Assembly: GCF_000737195.2 (NCBI RefSeq)
Contig: NZ_JALM01000142.1
Location: 1-35,365, forward strand
From: Sciscionella sediminilitoris
GTDB taxonomy: Bacteria > Actinomycetota > Actinomycetes > Mycobacteriales > Pseudonocardiaceae
Reading direction: 5' to 3'
Length of the DNA stretch: 35,365 nucleotides
Shown: piece by piece, positions 11,242 to 19,437 of the stretch
Position numbering within the stretch: position 1 is the stretch's first letter
How the letters are laid out: every line of letters starts with the position of its first letter
The notes under the pieces: generated by a model
What the model saw: the letters and a program-made list of their open reading frames with translations, nothing else
Told to the model about the DNA's origin: nothing
The model's database searches: none
Position numbers and translations under genes: made by a program

Positions 11242-12051
11242 GTGACATATCCGCCGCAGGGACCACAAGGTCCGCAGGGGCCGCAAGGCCCACAGGGACC
11301 GCAGGGTCCCGGCTATGGAGGCCAGTACCCGCAAGGGGGCGGATTCGGTCAACAACCGGGTGGTCAACAGCCCGGACCGCAACAGCCGGGTCCGCAGCAG
11401 CCCGGGCCGCCGAGCGGTGGCTTCGGCCAGCAGCCGGGTGGACCGCAGCCGGGATATCCCCAGCAGGGCTACCCGCAACAGCCCGGCCAGCAGCCTCCGT
11501 ACGGTCAGCAGCCGCCGTACGGCCAGCAACAGTTCGGGCAACAGCAGTTCGGCCAGCAGCCCGGCTTCGGCGGCCCGGTCCCGGGTGGCCCCGCGCCCAA
11601 GAAGAAGACCGGCCTGATCCTCGGCATCGCCGGGGGCGGGGTCGTGGTGATCGCGGTCGTGCTCGTCCTGGTGTTCACCCTCGGTGGCGGCGCGTCCGGG
11701 GTTATGAACGACTACGTCAGTGCACTGAGCAGCCAGGATGCCAACAAGCTTCGTGAGGTCTCCTGCAAACAGATCAGTGACAAGGACTTCGCCAAGGGCG
11801 TCGAGAGGATGAAGAAGAACACCCAGAACCTCAAGATCGAGATGAGCCTGGCTGGAGACGTCAAAGAAGAGGGCGACAAAGCAAGCGCCCCGATAAAGGC
11901 CAAGGTCTCCGGCACCTTGATGGGCCAGAAGTTAGATCAGGACCTCACTGGGACGATCGAAGCCCAGAACGGGGACAATGGCTGGTGTGTCATTGGAATA
12001 GAAGACACTAAGCCCAGCGGAGGCAGCTCGGGCGGTTCTTCTGGCTTCTAA
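11242..12051 (+). CDS. Gly-Pro-Gln-rich single-pass membrane protein
   Basis: 269 residues from GTG 11242 (VTYPPQGPQG), supported by GAGGGG at 11231-11236. Residues 5-24 are collagen-like G-P-Q triplets, and the region to about 118 is Gln/Gly/Pro/Tyr-rich and disordered. A KKK stop-transfer signal and one helix (about 123-147, VVVIAVVLVLVFTLGGG) follow, then an extracytoplasmic domain of about 110 residues with two cysteines (VSCKQ and GWCVI). The outer domain recalls the DUF4878/lumazine-binding-like fold of actinobacterial cell-envelope proteins, an inference only. The next gene is a shorter paralogue. The stop may be a recent nonsense change (see findings). The 118-bp gap before it probably holds its promoter. 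Confidence 0.8.
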   Translation: MTYPPQGPQGPQGPQGPQGPQGPGYGGQYPQGGGFGQQPGGQQPGPQQPGPQQPGPPSGGFGQQPGGPQPGYPQQGYPQQPGQQPPYGQQPPYGQQQFGQQQFGQQPGFGGPVPGGPAPKKKTGLILGIAGGGVVVIAVVLVLVFTLGGGASGVMNDYVSALSSQDANKLREVSCKQISDKDFAKGVERMKKNTQNLKIEMSLAGDVKEEGDKASAPIKAKVSGTLMGQKLDQDLTGTIEAQNGDNGWCVIGIEDTKPSGGSSGGSSGF

Positions 12052-12114
12052 CCCTCGTACGGGGGAGGTTACGGCTCTGGCTCGGACTCGTCCGGTGGTG
12101 GATACTGAGTCACC

Positions 12115-12576
12115 GTGACCTACCCGCTTCCGTCGACACCGCCGGGGAAGACGAAAGGCAAACGCCTTGCCGTTCTCCTCGGCGGTTTCGTCGTCATCCT
12201 CGCCGTCGTGCTCATCCTCGTGTTCACCCTCGGTGGGGGATCCGGGGCCAACACCGTGATCGAGCAGTCGATCAAGGCCGTGAACGCCGGGAACTTCGAC
12301 GAGGTGAACAAGCTGCGGTGCTCGGGCACCGACTCCCGGGACACCGTGCAGGAACTGCGGGACAAATTCCTCAACGTCGAATACCAGATGACCCAGTCCG
12401 GACCGATCGAGGAGGACGGCGATTTCGCCAAGGCCCCGGTGAAGACCACCGCGCAGGGCAGCATCCTCGGCAACAAGGTCAGTGACGACAAGAACGGCGA
12501 GATCCGCGCGAAGTACCAGGACGACAAGTGGTGCATCGTGGATTCGGGACTGAGCGGATCCGCTCCGGGCAGCTGA
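12115..12576 (+). CDS. Single-pass membrane protein, paralogue of preceding gene
   Basis: 153 residues from GTG 12115 (VTYPLPSTPPGK). It lacks the Pro/Gln tail but shares the rest of the design: a basic GKTKGKR stretch, a membrane helix ending in the same VFTLGGGSG, then an outer domain with cysteines at matching places (KLRCSG and KWCIVD). The shared start VTYP and helix end indicate tandem duplication. The conserved cysteine pair suggests a disulfide outside the membrane. No function can be assigned. It converges on soxR with a 7-bp gap. Confidence 0.75.
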   Translation: MTYPLPSTPPGKTKGKRLAVLLGGFVVILAVVLILVFTLGGGSGANTVIEQSIKAVNAGNFDEVNKLRCSGTDSRDTVQELRDKFLNVEYQMTQSGPIEEDGDFAKAPVKTTAQGSILGNKVSDDKNGEIRAKYQDDKWCIVDSGLSGSAPGS

Positions 12577-12583
12577 ATCCGCG

Positions 12584-13045
12584 CTATTCCCCGCCTTCGG
12601 CGACCGGCATGAGACGCGGGGCGCCCGGGCCGTGTTCGGCCTGCTCGTCGTCCGGGTTCTGCAGGGTGCAGGTGCGCAGCGAGAGGCAGCCGCAGCCGAT
12701 GCAACTGGTGAGCCGGTCGCGCAGCCGGGTGAGCGCGTCGATCCGGGTCTCCAGTTCGGCGTGCCAGGTGGAGGAGAGCCGCGCCCAGTCTTTCCGGGTG
12801 GGCGCCCGGTCGGCGGGCAGCGAATCCATCGCGGTCTTGATGTCCTCGAGGCTGACCCCGACCCGCTGTGCCGCTTTGATGAACGCCAGCCTGCGCAGCA
12901 CACTGCGCTGATAGCGCCGCTGATTCCCGGTCGTCCGGGTGGCGAAAATGAGCTCCCGGTCCTCGTAGAACCGCAGTGCGGTGTGCGCTATTCCACTGCG
13001 CGCGGCGACCTGGCCGATCGTGAGCATCTCGGGAAGTTTTGTCAC
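12584..13045 (-). CDS. soxR: SoxR-type redox-sensing MerR regulator
   Basis: 153 residues from GTG 13045 (VTKLPEMLTIGQVAARSG). MerR-type winged helix-turn-helix at about 8-75, a dimerisation helix about 80-112, then the [2Fe-2S] loop C115-x2-C118-x-C120-x5-C126 (CIGCGCLSLRTC), the SoxR signature. In actinomycetes SoxR typically answers redox-cycling metabolites. It is divergent from the split transketolase genes, with an 18-bp CCTC...GAGG dyad between. On the minus strand TAATCT (13053-13058) lies 7 nt before the GTG, so its mRNA should be leaderless. A longer in-frame reading exists upstream but runs across the operator and is not credible. Confidence 0.92.
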   Translation of the reverse strand: MTKLPEMLTIGQVAARSGIAHTALRFYEDRELIFATRTTGNQRRYQRSVLRRLAFIKAAQRVGVSLEDIKTAMDSLPADRAPTRKDWARLSSTWHAELETRIDALTRLRDRLTSCIGCGCLSLRTCTLQNPDDEQAEHGPGAPRLMPVAEGGE

Positions 13046-13065
13046 GCAACGAAGATTACTCCTTG

Positions 13066-13085
13066 ACCTCCAGATAAGTCGAGGT
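13066..13085. promoter_or_regulatory. SoxR-type operator between divergent promoters
   Basis: ACCTC (13066-13070) and GAGGT (13081-13085) bracket a 10-bp centre; read on the minus strand the core is CCTC...GAGG, 18 bp, like the enterobacterial sox box. It lies inside a 19-bp spacer on both strands: plus strand TTGACC (13063-13068) to CACGAT (13088-13093), minus strand CTCGAC (13078-13083) to TAATCT (13053-13058). Over-long 19-bp spacers are the hallmark of MerR/SoxR-activated promoters. Confidence 0.75.
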
Positions 13086-13099
13086 TTCACGATGGGCTC

Positions 13100-13795
13100 A
13101 TGACGACGACAGCGGAGCTCACCTACACCGACCTGCCCGCGCTGATGCGGCGCCTGGCGGGCGACGAGAAACACAACGCGGCCGCGGAGTCCACAGTGGA
13201 CGTGATCTGGGTGCTGTACGACTCGGTGCTCGATATCGGCCCGCACAATCTGGACGATCCCGACCGGGACCGGTTCCTGCTCTCCAAGGGACACGGACCG
13301 ATGGCCTTCTACGCGGTGCTCGCGGCGAAAGGCCTGCTGCCGCCGGAGGATCTGGACGGCTGGGGCACTTTCGAATCCCGGCTCGGTGGTCACCCGGACC
13401 GCACCCTGGTGCCCGGCGCGGAGATCAGCAGTGGCTCACTCGGCCACGGGCTGCCGATCGGGCTCGGCCTGGTGCTCGGCTGGCGCGCCACGGGACGCAC
13501 CGGACCGCGGGCCGTGGTGCTGGTCGGGGACGCCGAACTCGACGAGGGCAGCAACAACGAGGCGATCGAGTACGCCGGACGGCTCGGCCTGGAACAGCTC
13601 ACCGTGGTCGTGGTGGACAACTCCTCCTCGACATATGGCTGGCCGGGCGGAATCGAGCGCCGGTTCACCCTCGAAGGCTGGGCCGGGCGCACGGTCGACG
13701 GACGGGACCACGACGCCCTGCACTCGGCCTTCACCGAACCCCATCCCGGACGGCCGCTCGTCGTGGTCGCCTCGGTCGAGAAGAAAGGTGCCTGA
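13100..13795 (+). CDS. Transketolase, N-terminal (thiamine diphosphate) subunit
   Basis: 231 residues, the TPP-binding half of a split transketolase. Seen: LLSKGHGPMAFYAVL, GSLGHGLPIGLGL, and the cofactor motif GDAELDEGSNNEA; the usual closing VDNN is VDNS here. The following gene supplies the pyrimidine-binding half, so together they make one enzyme for the non-oxidative pentose phosphate pathway or a related two-carbon ketol transfer. Split forms are common as accessory copies in actinomycetes. The ATG at 13100 has no Shine-Dalgarno, but CACGAT 6 nt upstream suggests a leaderless start. Confidence 0.9.
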   Translation: MTTTAELTYTDLPALMRRLAGDEKHNAAAESTVDVIWVLYDSVLDIGPHNLDDPDRDRFLLSKGHGPMAFYAVLAAKGLLPPEDLDGWGTFESRLGGHPDRTLVPGAEISSGSLGHGLPIGLGLVLGWRATGRTGPRAVVLVGDAELDEGSNNEAIEYAGRLGLEQLTVVVVDNSSSTYGWPGGIERRFTLEGWAGRTVDGRDHDALHSAFTEPHPGRPLVVVASVEKKGA

Positions 13796-13798
13796 ACG

Positions 13799-14743
13799 AT
13801 GACGACAGCGACGACTCTCGGTATGCGCGACACCTTCACCGCGACGGTGACCGAACTGCTCGACGAGGATCCGCGGCTCGCCGTGGTGCTCGCCGAGATC
13901 AGCGCGGACCGGCTCACCGAGGCGGCCGCGCGGCACCCGGAGCGGGTGATCAACGTCGGTATCCGGGAACAGTTACTGGTCAGCGTGGCCGGCGGGCTCG
14001 CGCTCTCCGGGATGCGCCCGATCGCGCACACCTTCTCGGCGTTCCTTGTCGAGCGCCCCTTCGAACAGGTGAAGCTGGACTTCGCGCATCAGGACGTCGG
14101 TGGTGTCCTGGTCAGTTCCGGGGGCTCCTATGACATCGCGTTCGGCGGGCGGACCCATATGAGCCCCGGGGATGTGGCGCTGATGGACAGCCTTCCCGGG
14201 TGGACGATCCAGGTGCCCGGGCATCCGGAGGAGGCCGCCGCCCTGTTGCGCGCCGATGCGGCCCGGGAGGACGCGGTGTATCTGCGCCTCTCCGAGCAGA
14301 GCAATGCGCGGCCCTATGCCACCGACGGCGCGATGACCGTGCTCAAACGCGGCGGCGAGGGCGTGGTGCTCGTGGTGGGCCCGCTCGCGGACAACGTGCT
14401 CACCGCGACCGAACAGCTCGACGTGACCGTGCTCTACACCCCGACCGTGCGCCCGCTGGATGTGCGCACCCTGCGTTCGGCGGTGTTTACCTCGAGCACC
14501 GATGTGCTGCTCGTGGAACCGTATCTGCGCGGGACATCCACGCACGCGGTCGCCGAGGCACTCGTGGACATCCCGCACCGGATCGCCGCGCTCGGTGTGG
14601 ATCGCGAGCACGAACTGCGCGGCTACGGCGAACCCGCGGACCACGAACGCGCACACGGCCTCGACCCGGCCTCGATCGCCGCGCGGGCACGCCGGTTCTT
14701 CCACGCGGGCGCACCGGAGGGGCCGGTGCTCCGGGCAGGCTAG
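13799..14743 (+). CDS. Transketolase, C-terminal (pyrimidine-binding) subunit
   Basis: 314 residues. The pyrimidine domain carries the catalytic glutamate in NVGIREQ, followed by HTFSAFLVERPFEQ and SGGSYDIAFGGRTH. The C-terminal transketolase domain begins about residue 185 (GVVLVVGPLADNVL). It starts three bases after the stop of the N-terminal subunit with AAAGG upstream, so the pair is co-translated. The TAG stop forms the first half of TAGCCT, the likely -10 of hisH. Specificity could be transketolase or a DXPS/phosphonate-type relative; only the fold and reaction type are secure. Confidence 0.9.
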   Translation: MTTATTLGMRDTFTATVTELLDEDPRLAVVLAEISADRLTEAAARHPERVINVGIREQLLVSVAGGLALSGMRPIAHTFSAFLVERPFEQVKLDFAHQDVGGVLVSSGGSYDIAFGGRTHMSPGDVALMDSLPGWTIQVPGHPEEAAALLRADAAREDAVYLRLSEQSNARPYATDGAMTVLKRGGEGVVLVVGPLADNVLTATEQLDVTVLYTPTVRPLDVRTLRSAVFTSSTDVLLVEPYLRGTSTHAVAEALVDIPHRIAALGVDREHELRGYGEPADHERAHGLDPASIAARARRFFHAGAPEGPVLRAG

Positions 14744-14746
14744 CCT
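14741..14746 (+). promoter_or_regulatory. Candidate -10 for leaderless hisH
   Basis: TAGCCT lies exactly 6 nt before the GTG of hisH at 14753 and overlaps the stop codon of the upstream transketolase subunit gene. hisH has no good Shine-Dalgarno, so an internal promoter with a leaderless transcript is likely. Confidence 0.5.
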
Positions 14747-14752
14747 GGACGC

Positions 14753-15373
14753 GTGGACACGATCGCCATCCTGGACTACGGCTCGGGCAATCTCCGCTCG
14801 GCGCAGCGCGCCCTGGAACGGGTCGGTGCGCGGGTCGAGCTCACCGCGGACCCCGCGGTCGCCATCGAGGCGGCGGGGCTCGTGGTGCCCGGGGTCGGCG
14901 CGTTCGCCGCGTGCATGGCGGGAATCGACGCGGTGGACGGGCAGCGGATCATCGCCGAGCGGCTGGACCGGGAGCGTCCGGTGCTCGGGATCTGCGTCGG
15001 CATGCAGGTGCTTTTCGAACGCGGCATCGAGCACGGGGTCCAGGCGCGGGGCTGCGGGCGCTGGCCGGGCACGGTGCGGGCACTCGAGGCGGATGTCATC
15101 CCGCACATGGGATGGAACACCGTGGAACCCGCCGCCGGCTCGGTGCTGTTCGCCGGGCTGGACGCGCGGACCCGGTTCTACTTCGTGCACTCCTTCGCCG
15201 CCTGCGAGTGGACCGGATCGCCCGATGCACTGCTGACCAGGAGCGTGCACGGAGAACCGTTCCTCGCAGCGGTCGAGGACGGTCCGCTGTCCGCGACCCA
15301 GTTCCACCCGGAGAAATCCGGGGACGCGGGGGCGACCCTGCTGGAGAACTGGCTCAAGTCGGTCAGGAGCTGA
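14753..15373 (+). CDS. hisH: Imidazole glycerol phosphate synthase, glutaminase subunit HisH
   Basis: Class I glutamine amidotransferase that feeds ammonia to HisF. 206 residues. The nucleophile is C81 in GICVGMQ, and the His-Glu of the triad is in TQFHPEKSGD near residue 188. The oxyanion-region PGVGAF and HMGWNTV are present. Start is GTG 14753. It ends with an 11-bp tail-to-tail overlap with the convergent MFS gene. The hisA and hisF genes lie beyond the MFS/LysR cassette. Confidence 0.96.
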   Translation: MDTIAILDYGSGNLRSAQRALERVGARVELTADPAVAIEAAGLVVPGVGAFAACMAGIDAVDGQRIIAERLDRERPVLGICVGMQVLFERGIEHGVQARGCGRWPGTVRALEADVIPHMGWNTVEPAAGSVLFAGLDARTRFYFVHSFAACEWTGSPDALLTRSVHGEPFLAAVEDGPLSATQFHPEKSGDAGATLLENWLKSVRS

Positions 15374-16604
15374 GTGCCCGACGCCGATCCAGGCGCAGCA
15401 CGGCCACCCACGCGAACAGGGCCAGCACCGCGACCGCGATGGTGAACGCGATTCCGGCCGTGCGCAGATCGGTCAGCGCGGACACCACACCGACGAGCAC
15501 CACGGGCACCGAGATGCCCAGATAGGCGACCACGAAGTAGCTGGAGACGGTCTCGGCGCGACGGTGCGCGGGACTGTGCGCGGTCACCGCCGCCATTCCG
15601 GACCGGAAACAGATGCCCTGGCCGATCCCGACCACGACGGTACCCAGGACGAGCAGTGTCAGCGAGGCGGTCAGCAGCGAGGCCGCGATCCCGGCCAGCG
15701 CGAGGATCAGCACCACGCAGCCGGTGGGCAGCGCGAGCCGTTCGCGCAGCTGTGCCGCGGCGAACTGGCCGAGCGTGGATCCGATGAACATGGAGAACAC
15801 CACCGCACCCGCGAGCAACCGGTCCGGCTGATGCAGCACGGTGGACAGGAATCCCGGTTCGATCGCGGTGAGCAGGCCGAACACCGAGAACGCGGCGAAC
15901 ACGGCGATGGCGGCGGGCACGAACACCGCCCTGGCCTGTTCCGGAACACCGATGCGGCCCGGTCGCGGCCGGGCTCCCGGGCGCACCCGCACCGTTTCCG
16001 GGGCCAGCCACACCCCGATGACCGCGGGGACGAGCAGCACGAGGTGGGCGAGGAAAGGCAGCCGCAGCGGGGCGGGCGCGTACTCGGCGAGCACCCCGGC
16101 CAGCAGCGGGCCGAAACCGAGTCCGAGCATGTTCACCGCGGTGGCCAGCAGTGTCGCCCGTGCGTGTTTGTGGCTCGGGGCGAGCTCCACGAGCATGGCG
16201 GTCGCGGTTCCGGTGACCAGTCCGGCCGACAGGCCGGACACGATCCGGCCGATGAACAGCACGGTGAGCCCGGCGTCGGTGACGAAGACCAGCTCGGCGA
16301 GCGCCGAGGCGGCGAGCGCGGCGAACAGCACCCGGCGCCTGCCGAGCGCATCGGAGGCCCGGCCGAACAGCAGCAGCGCGGCGAGCACGCCGAGCGCGTA
16401 CACCGCGTAGATCACCGTGGTGAGCAGGCTGCCGAAGGCGAACTGGTGCTGATAGAGCGGGTAGAGCGGGGTGGGCAAGGTGGTGCCCACCATGGTGACC
16501 CCGAAGGCGTAGGCCACGAAGCCGAACGCGAGCGGGGCCCGCATCCGGCGCGGCCCTGCTGTGCTGCCCTGATCGGTGTCGGTCGTCTGGTGCTGGCTCG
16601 TCAC
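15363..16604 (-). CDS. MFS exporter (drug-resistance type)
   Basis: 413 residues from GTG 16604 (VTSQHQTTDTDQ), about 12 membrane helices. Major facilitator landmarks: the loop 2-3 motif GRASDALGRRRVL, and RIVSGLSAGLVTGTATAMLVELAP in helices 4-5, as in drug:H+ antiporters. The C-terminal half has FIGSTLGQFAAAQLRERLAL. A shorter start at 16544 (MRAPLAF) is possible. On the minus strand CATGCT lies 6 nt before the GTG. Divergent from a LysR gene, which probably regulates it. Substrate unknown. Confidence 0.9.
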   Translation of the reverse strand: MTSQHQTTDTDQGSTAGPRRMRAPLAFGFVAYAFGVTMVGTTLPTPLYPLYQHQFAFGSLLTTVIYAVYALGVLAALLLFGRASDALGRRRVLFAALAASALAELVFVTDAGLTVLFIGRIVSGLSAGLVTGTATAMLVELAPSHKHARATLLATAVNMLGLGFGPLLAGVLAEYAPAPLRLPFLAHLVLLVPAVIGVWLAPETVRVRPGARPRPGRIGVPEQARAVFVPAAIAVFAAFSVFGLLTAIEPGFLSTVLHQPDRLLAGAVVFSMFIGSTLGQFAAAQLRERLALPTGCVVLILALAGIAASLLTASLTLLVLGTVVVGIGQGICFRSGMAAVTAHSPAHRRAETVSSYFVVAYLGISVPVVLVGVVSALTDLRTAGIAFTIAVAVLALFAWVAVLRLDRRRALSS

Positions 16605-16623
16605 GCATTCAGCATGCGTGATC

Positions 16624-16641
16624 TTGGGCCGATCGGTCCAA
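16624..16641. promoter_or_regulatory. 18-bp palindrome upstream of the MFS gene
   Basis: TTGGGCCGATCGGTCCAA is a near-perfect palindrome with one mismatched pair. It overlaps the expected -35 position of the MFS gene (its -10-like CATGCT is at 16611-16616) in the divergent MFS/LysR control region. Probably a binding site of the adjacent LysR protein or another regulator. Confidence 0.55.
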
Positions 16642-16660
16642 CGGATTGTGCCCATGAAAA

Positions 16661-16679
16661 CAATCGCTAGAATCGATTG
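16661..16679. promoter_or_regulatory. Inverted repeat over the lysR -10 element
   Basis: CAATCG (16661-16666) and CGATTG (16674-16679) flank a 7-bp centre holding TAGAAT (16668-16673), a good -10 hexamer 6 nt before the lysR ATG at 16680. A dimer bound here would block the promoter, fitting autorepression. Confidence 0.6.
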
Positions 16680-17567
16680 ATGGAGTTTCGCCAGCTGGAG
16701 CAGTTCCTCGCCGTCGCCGAGGAGCGGCATTTCACCCGAGCCGCGCGCCGGGTGCACGTCGTGCAGTCCAGTCTCTCCAGCTCGATCCGGGCCCTCGAAC
16801 GTGAACTCGGCGTCACCCTGTTCACCAGGGACAGCAGGAAGGTCGGACTGACCGAGGAGGGGCGTGCGCTGGTGCCCGCGGCGCGCAGGGCGCTCGCCGC
16901 CCGCGAGGAGGCGCGTGCGGCCGTCGCCGGGGTGCGCGGGCTGCTGAGAGGCACGCTGACGGTCGGGATGATCCAGTCGTTCGGTTTCTTCGATGTGCTC
17001 GCGGTGCTCGCCGAGTACCACCGGCGCTATCCGGCGGTCGGACTGCGGATCATGCACGACAGCGTGGGCGGGCTGGTGCGTTCGGTCGCGGACGGCCAGC
17101 TCGATCTCGCGTTCGTGGACCGCCCGTTCGGTGGCGAGCGGGTACGCGCGCGGGCCAGTGGCGCCGAGCCGATCGTGCTCGCCGTCCCGGCCGCGGATCC
17201 ACTCGCCGCGCGGGACCGGGTGGCGCTGACCGAACTCGCCGAGCGGGAATTCGTCGAGTTCCGCGCCGACTCCGCGCTGCGCACCCGGGTGGACGCCGCC
17301 TGCGCCGCGGCCGGACTGGACCGCAGGATGTGCTGTGAGGTGGACCAGATCAGCGATCTGGTCGACCTGGTCGGGCACGGCGTGGGGATCGCGCTCCTGC
17401 CCGCCTACGCGGTGCGCAACGCCACGGACCGGGTCACCGCGGTGGCCACCGATCCGGAGATCCCGCGAGAGTCCGCGCTCATCACCACGGCGGGCCGGGA
17501 ACCCTCGCCCGCTACCGCCGCCCTGCTCGAATTGATCGAGGAGACCGCGTTTAAGGTAAAACCGTGA
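16680..17567 (+). CDS. LysR-family transcriptional regulator
   Basis: 295 residues. N-terminal winged helix-turn-helix (residues 1-60: [50 protein letters not shown]), then a LysR effector-binding domain from about 90. Start at ATG 16680, one codon after an in-frame TTG. It is divergent from the MFS exporter, and its stop overlaps the hisA start (GTGA). That overlap may couple hisA translation to this regulator when read-through transcripts exist. The inducing ligand is unknown. Confidence 0.93.
   Translation: MEFRQLEQFLAVAEERHFTRAARRVHVVQSSLSSSIRALERELGVTLFTRDSRKVGLTEEGRALVPAARRALAAREEARAAVAGVRGLLRGTLTVGMIQSFGFFDVLAVLAEYHRRYPAVGLRIMHDSVGGLVRSVADGQLDLAFVDRPFGGERVRARASGAEPIVLAVPAADPLAARDRVALTELAEREFVEFRADSALRTRVDAACAAAGLDRRMCCEVDQISDLVDLVGHGVGIALLPAYAVRNATDRVTAVATDPEIPRESALITTAGREPSPATAALLELIEETAFKVKP
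17552..17557 (+). promoter_or_regulatory. Candidate -10 for leaderless hisA
   Basis: TAAGGT inside the end of the LysR gene lies 6 nt before the GTG of hisA at 17564. It could provide a hisA transcript independent of the upstream cassette. Confidence 0.45.
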
Positions 17568-18295
17568 GCTTCGTGTTGTTACCCGCGGTGGATGTGGCCG
17601 ATGGCCAGGCGGTACGGCTCGTCCAGGGGGAGGCGGGCAGCGAGACCAAGTACGGCGCCCCGCTGGACGCCGCCATGCAGTGGCAGGCCGACGGCGCGGA
17701 ATGGGTGCACCTGGTCGATCTCGACGCGGCCTTCGGCAGGGGGCAGAACGCCGCACTGCTGGCCGAAGTGGTCGGGAAACTCGATGTGCAGGTCGAGCTT
17801 TCCGGTGGCATCAGGGACGACGAATCGCTGCGCGCCGCACTGGCCACCGGCTGCGCCAGGGTGAACATCGGCACCGCGGCGCTGGAGGATCCGGCCTGGT
17901 GCGCGAAGGCGATCGCGGAATACGGCGAACGGGTCGCGGTCGGGCTCGACGTGCGCATCGTGGACGGTGAGTACCGGCTCGCCGCCCGCGGCTGGACCCG
18001 GGACGGCGGCGACCTGTGGGAGACCCTGCAGCGCCTCGACGCGGACGGCTGCGCGCGCTACGTGGTCACCGATGTGAGCAAGGACGGCACCCTGCAGGGG
18101 CCGAACGTCGGGCTGCTGCAGGAAGTGTGCGCGCGCACCGATGCCGCGGTGATCGCCTCCGGCGGCGTGGCCGAGGTCGACGATCTGCGGGCGCTTGCGC
18201 GGTTGCGCCGGGACGGCGTGGAGGGCTCGATCATCGGCAAGGCGCTGTACGCGGGCGCGTTCACCCTGCCCGAGGCGCTCGCCGCGGTCGCGTAA
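17564..18295 (+). CDS. priA: Bifunctional HisA/TrpF isomerase PriA
   Basis: (beta/alpha)8 phosphoribosyl isomerase, 243 residues. In actinobacteria this enzyme does both the ProFAR isomerase step of histidine and the PRA isomerase step of tryptophan synthesis. Residues matching the M. tuberculosis enzyme are present with a one-residue offset: catalytic D10 and D174, phosphate/substrate residues R18, D129, R142 and W144 (in [10 protein letters not shown]). No trpF gene exists among the trp genes here, which agrees with dual use. GTG start overlaps the LysR stop. Also named hisA. Confidence 0.94.
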   Translation: MSFVLLPAVDVADGQAVRLVQGEAGSETKYGAPLDAAMQWQADGAEWVHLVDLDAAFGRGQNAALLAEVVGKLDVQVELSGGIRDDESLRAALATGCARVNIGTAALEDPAWCAKAIAEYGERVAVGLDVRIVDGEYRLAARGWTRDGGDLWETLQRLDADGCARYVVTDVSKDGTLQGPNVGLLQEVCARTDAAVIASGGVAEVDDLRALARLRRDGVEGSIIGKALYAGAFTLPEALAAVA

Positions 18296-18298
18296 CCT
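18293..18298 (+). promoter_or_regulatory. Candidate -10 for leaderless hisF
   Basis: TAACCT spans the hisA stop codon and lies 6 nt before the ATG of hisF. No Shine-Dalgarno is visible in the 9-bp gap, so a leaderless start is plausible. Confidence 0.45.
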
Positions 18299-18304
18299 GG
18301 CCCC

Positions 18305-19057
18305 ATGACTGTTGCCGTGCGCGTGATCCCGTGCCTCGACGTGGACGCGGGCAGGGTGGTCAAAGGGGTCAACTTCACCGACCTGCGCGATGCCGGGGAT
18401 CCGGTCGAGCTCGCCCGCGCCTATGACCGCGCCGGGGCCGATGAGCTCACCTTCCTGGACGTGACCGCCTCCTCGGGCAATCGGGAGACCACCTACGACG
18501 TGGTGCGCCGCACCGCCGAGCAGGTTTTCATCCCGCTGACCGTCGGCGGCGGTGTGCGCGAACCGTCCGATGTGGACAGACTGCTGCGCGCGGGTGCGGA
18601 CAAGGTCGGCATCAACACCGCCGCGATCGATCGCCCGGAACTGCTCGCCGAGTGCTCCCGACGGTTCGGCGCGCAGTGCATCGTGCTCTCGGTGGACGCG
18701 CGCCGGTCCGGGGACGGGTTCGAGGTCACCACGCACGGCGGGCGGCGCGGCACCGGGATCGACGCGATCGAGTGGGCGGCGCGCGGCGAAGAGCTCGGGG
18801 TCGGCGAGATCCTGCTCAACTCCATGGACGCGGACGGCACCAAACAGGGCTTCGACCTGGAACTGCTGCGCGCGGTCCGCGCCGCGGTGCGGGTACCGGT
18901 GATCGCCAGCGGGGGAGCGGGACGGCTCGAACACTTCCCGCCCGCGATCGAGGCGGGTGCGGACGCGGTACTGGCCGCCAGCGTGTTCCACTTCGGCGAA
19001 CTGCGCATCCCGGAGGTCAAGGACACCATGCGCGCCGCGGGGGTGGTCGTCCGGTGA
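18305..19057 (+). CDS. hisF: Imidazole glycerol phosphate synthase, cyclase subunit HisF
   Basis: (beta/alpha)8 cyclase partner of HisH, making imidazole glycerol phosphate and AICAR. 250 residues. Catalytic aspartate in [14 protein letters not shown] (D12) and the second in [10 protein letters not shown]. Phosphate-binding LTVGGGVR and [13 protein letters not shown] are present. It follows hisA by 9 bp; the impA gene found between these two in M. tuberculosis is absent. GTGA overlap with the downstream membrane protein gene. Confidence 0.97.
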   Translation: MTVAVRVIPCLDVDAGRVVKGVNFTDLRDAGDPVELARAYDRAGADELTFLDVTASSGNRETTYDVVRRTAEQVFIPLTVGGGVREPSDVDRLLRAGADKVGINTAAIDRPELLAECSRRFGAQCIVLSVDARRSGDGFEVTTHGGRRGTGIDAIEWAARGEELGVGEILLNSMDADGTKQGFDLELLRAVRAAVRVPVIASGGAGRLEHFPPAIEAGADAVLAASVFHFGELRIPEVKDTMRAAGVVVR

Positions 19058-19437
19058 ATCAGAATGTTCTTGTCGCACAAGCGAAAGCGGCCCCGGCGCG
19101 GCTGCGTGCCGGCGCGTGGACAATCGCGGGATGCGCGCTCGCGCTCGTGCTGATCAGCATCGGCCGCGCCGCGACCGGGGGCGGGATCGAGGCGCTCGTG
19201 CTTCCCCTGCTGCTCGCCCTGGCCCAGCTCGGCGCCGCGGGCGCGGTGCTGCTCTCCCGGCCGTACGCCCGCATCCTCGCCGGCGCGCTGCTGTTCCTGA
19301 CCGGGCTGCTGCACCTGGTGATCGCGCTCGGCGAGGGACAGTGGTGGTTCCGCCTGCTCTCCGCGCTGCTGGTGCTCGCCTCGATCGCGGCCGGTGTGCT
19401 GCTCGCGGCCGGACAGGGCGAGGTGCGGCAGCGATGA
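19054..19437 (+). CDS. Four-helix membrane protein between hisF and hisI
   Basis: 127 residues from the GTG that overlaps the hisF stop. Four hydrophobic helices can be counted (about 18-37, 44-63, 67-88 and 97-120), with [16 protein letters not shown] in the middle and a short charged tail GQGEVRQR. Its stop overlaps the hisI ATG, so hisF, this gene and hisI are translationally coupled. I do not recognise the family; it resembles other small actinobacterial membrane proteins carried within amino-acid operons. Good GC3 coding character. Confidence 0.75.
   Translation: MNQNVLVAQAKAAPARLRAGAWTIAGCALALVLISIGRAATGGGIEALVLPLLLALAQLGAAGAVLLSRPYARILAGALLFLTGLLHLVIALGEGQWWFRLLSALLVLASIAAGVLLAAGQGEVRQR

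Noticed and set aside
11250-11580. Short repeated units (CCGCAGGGA-like) resembling an array
   Set aside because: These are codon-level repeats encoding Gly-Pro-Gln/Gln-rich protein, with no spacers; not a CRISPR array.
15363-17756. 797-codon minus-strand frame covering the MFS gene and antisense to lysR
   Set aside because: Only the part below 16604 is membrane-protein-like; the rest mirrors the LysR gene.
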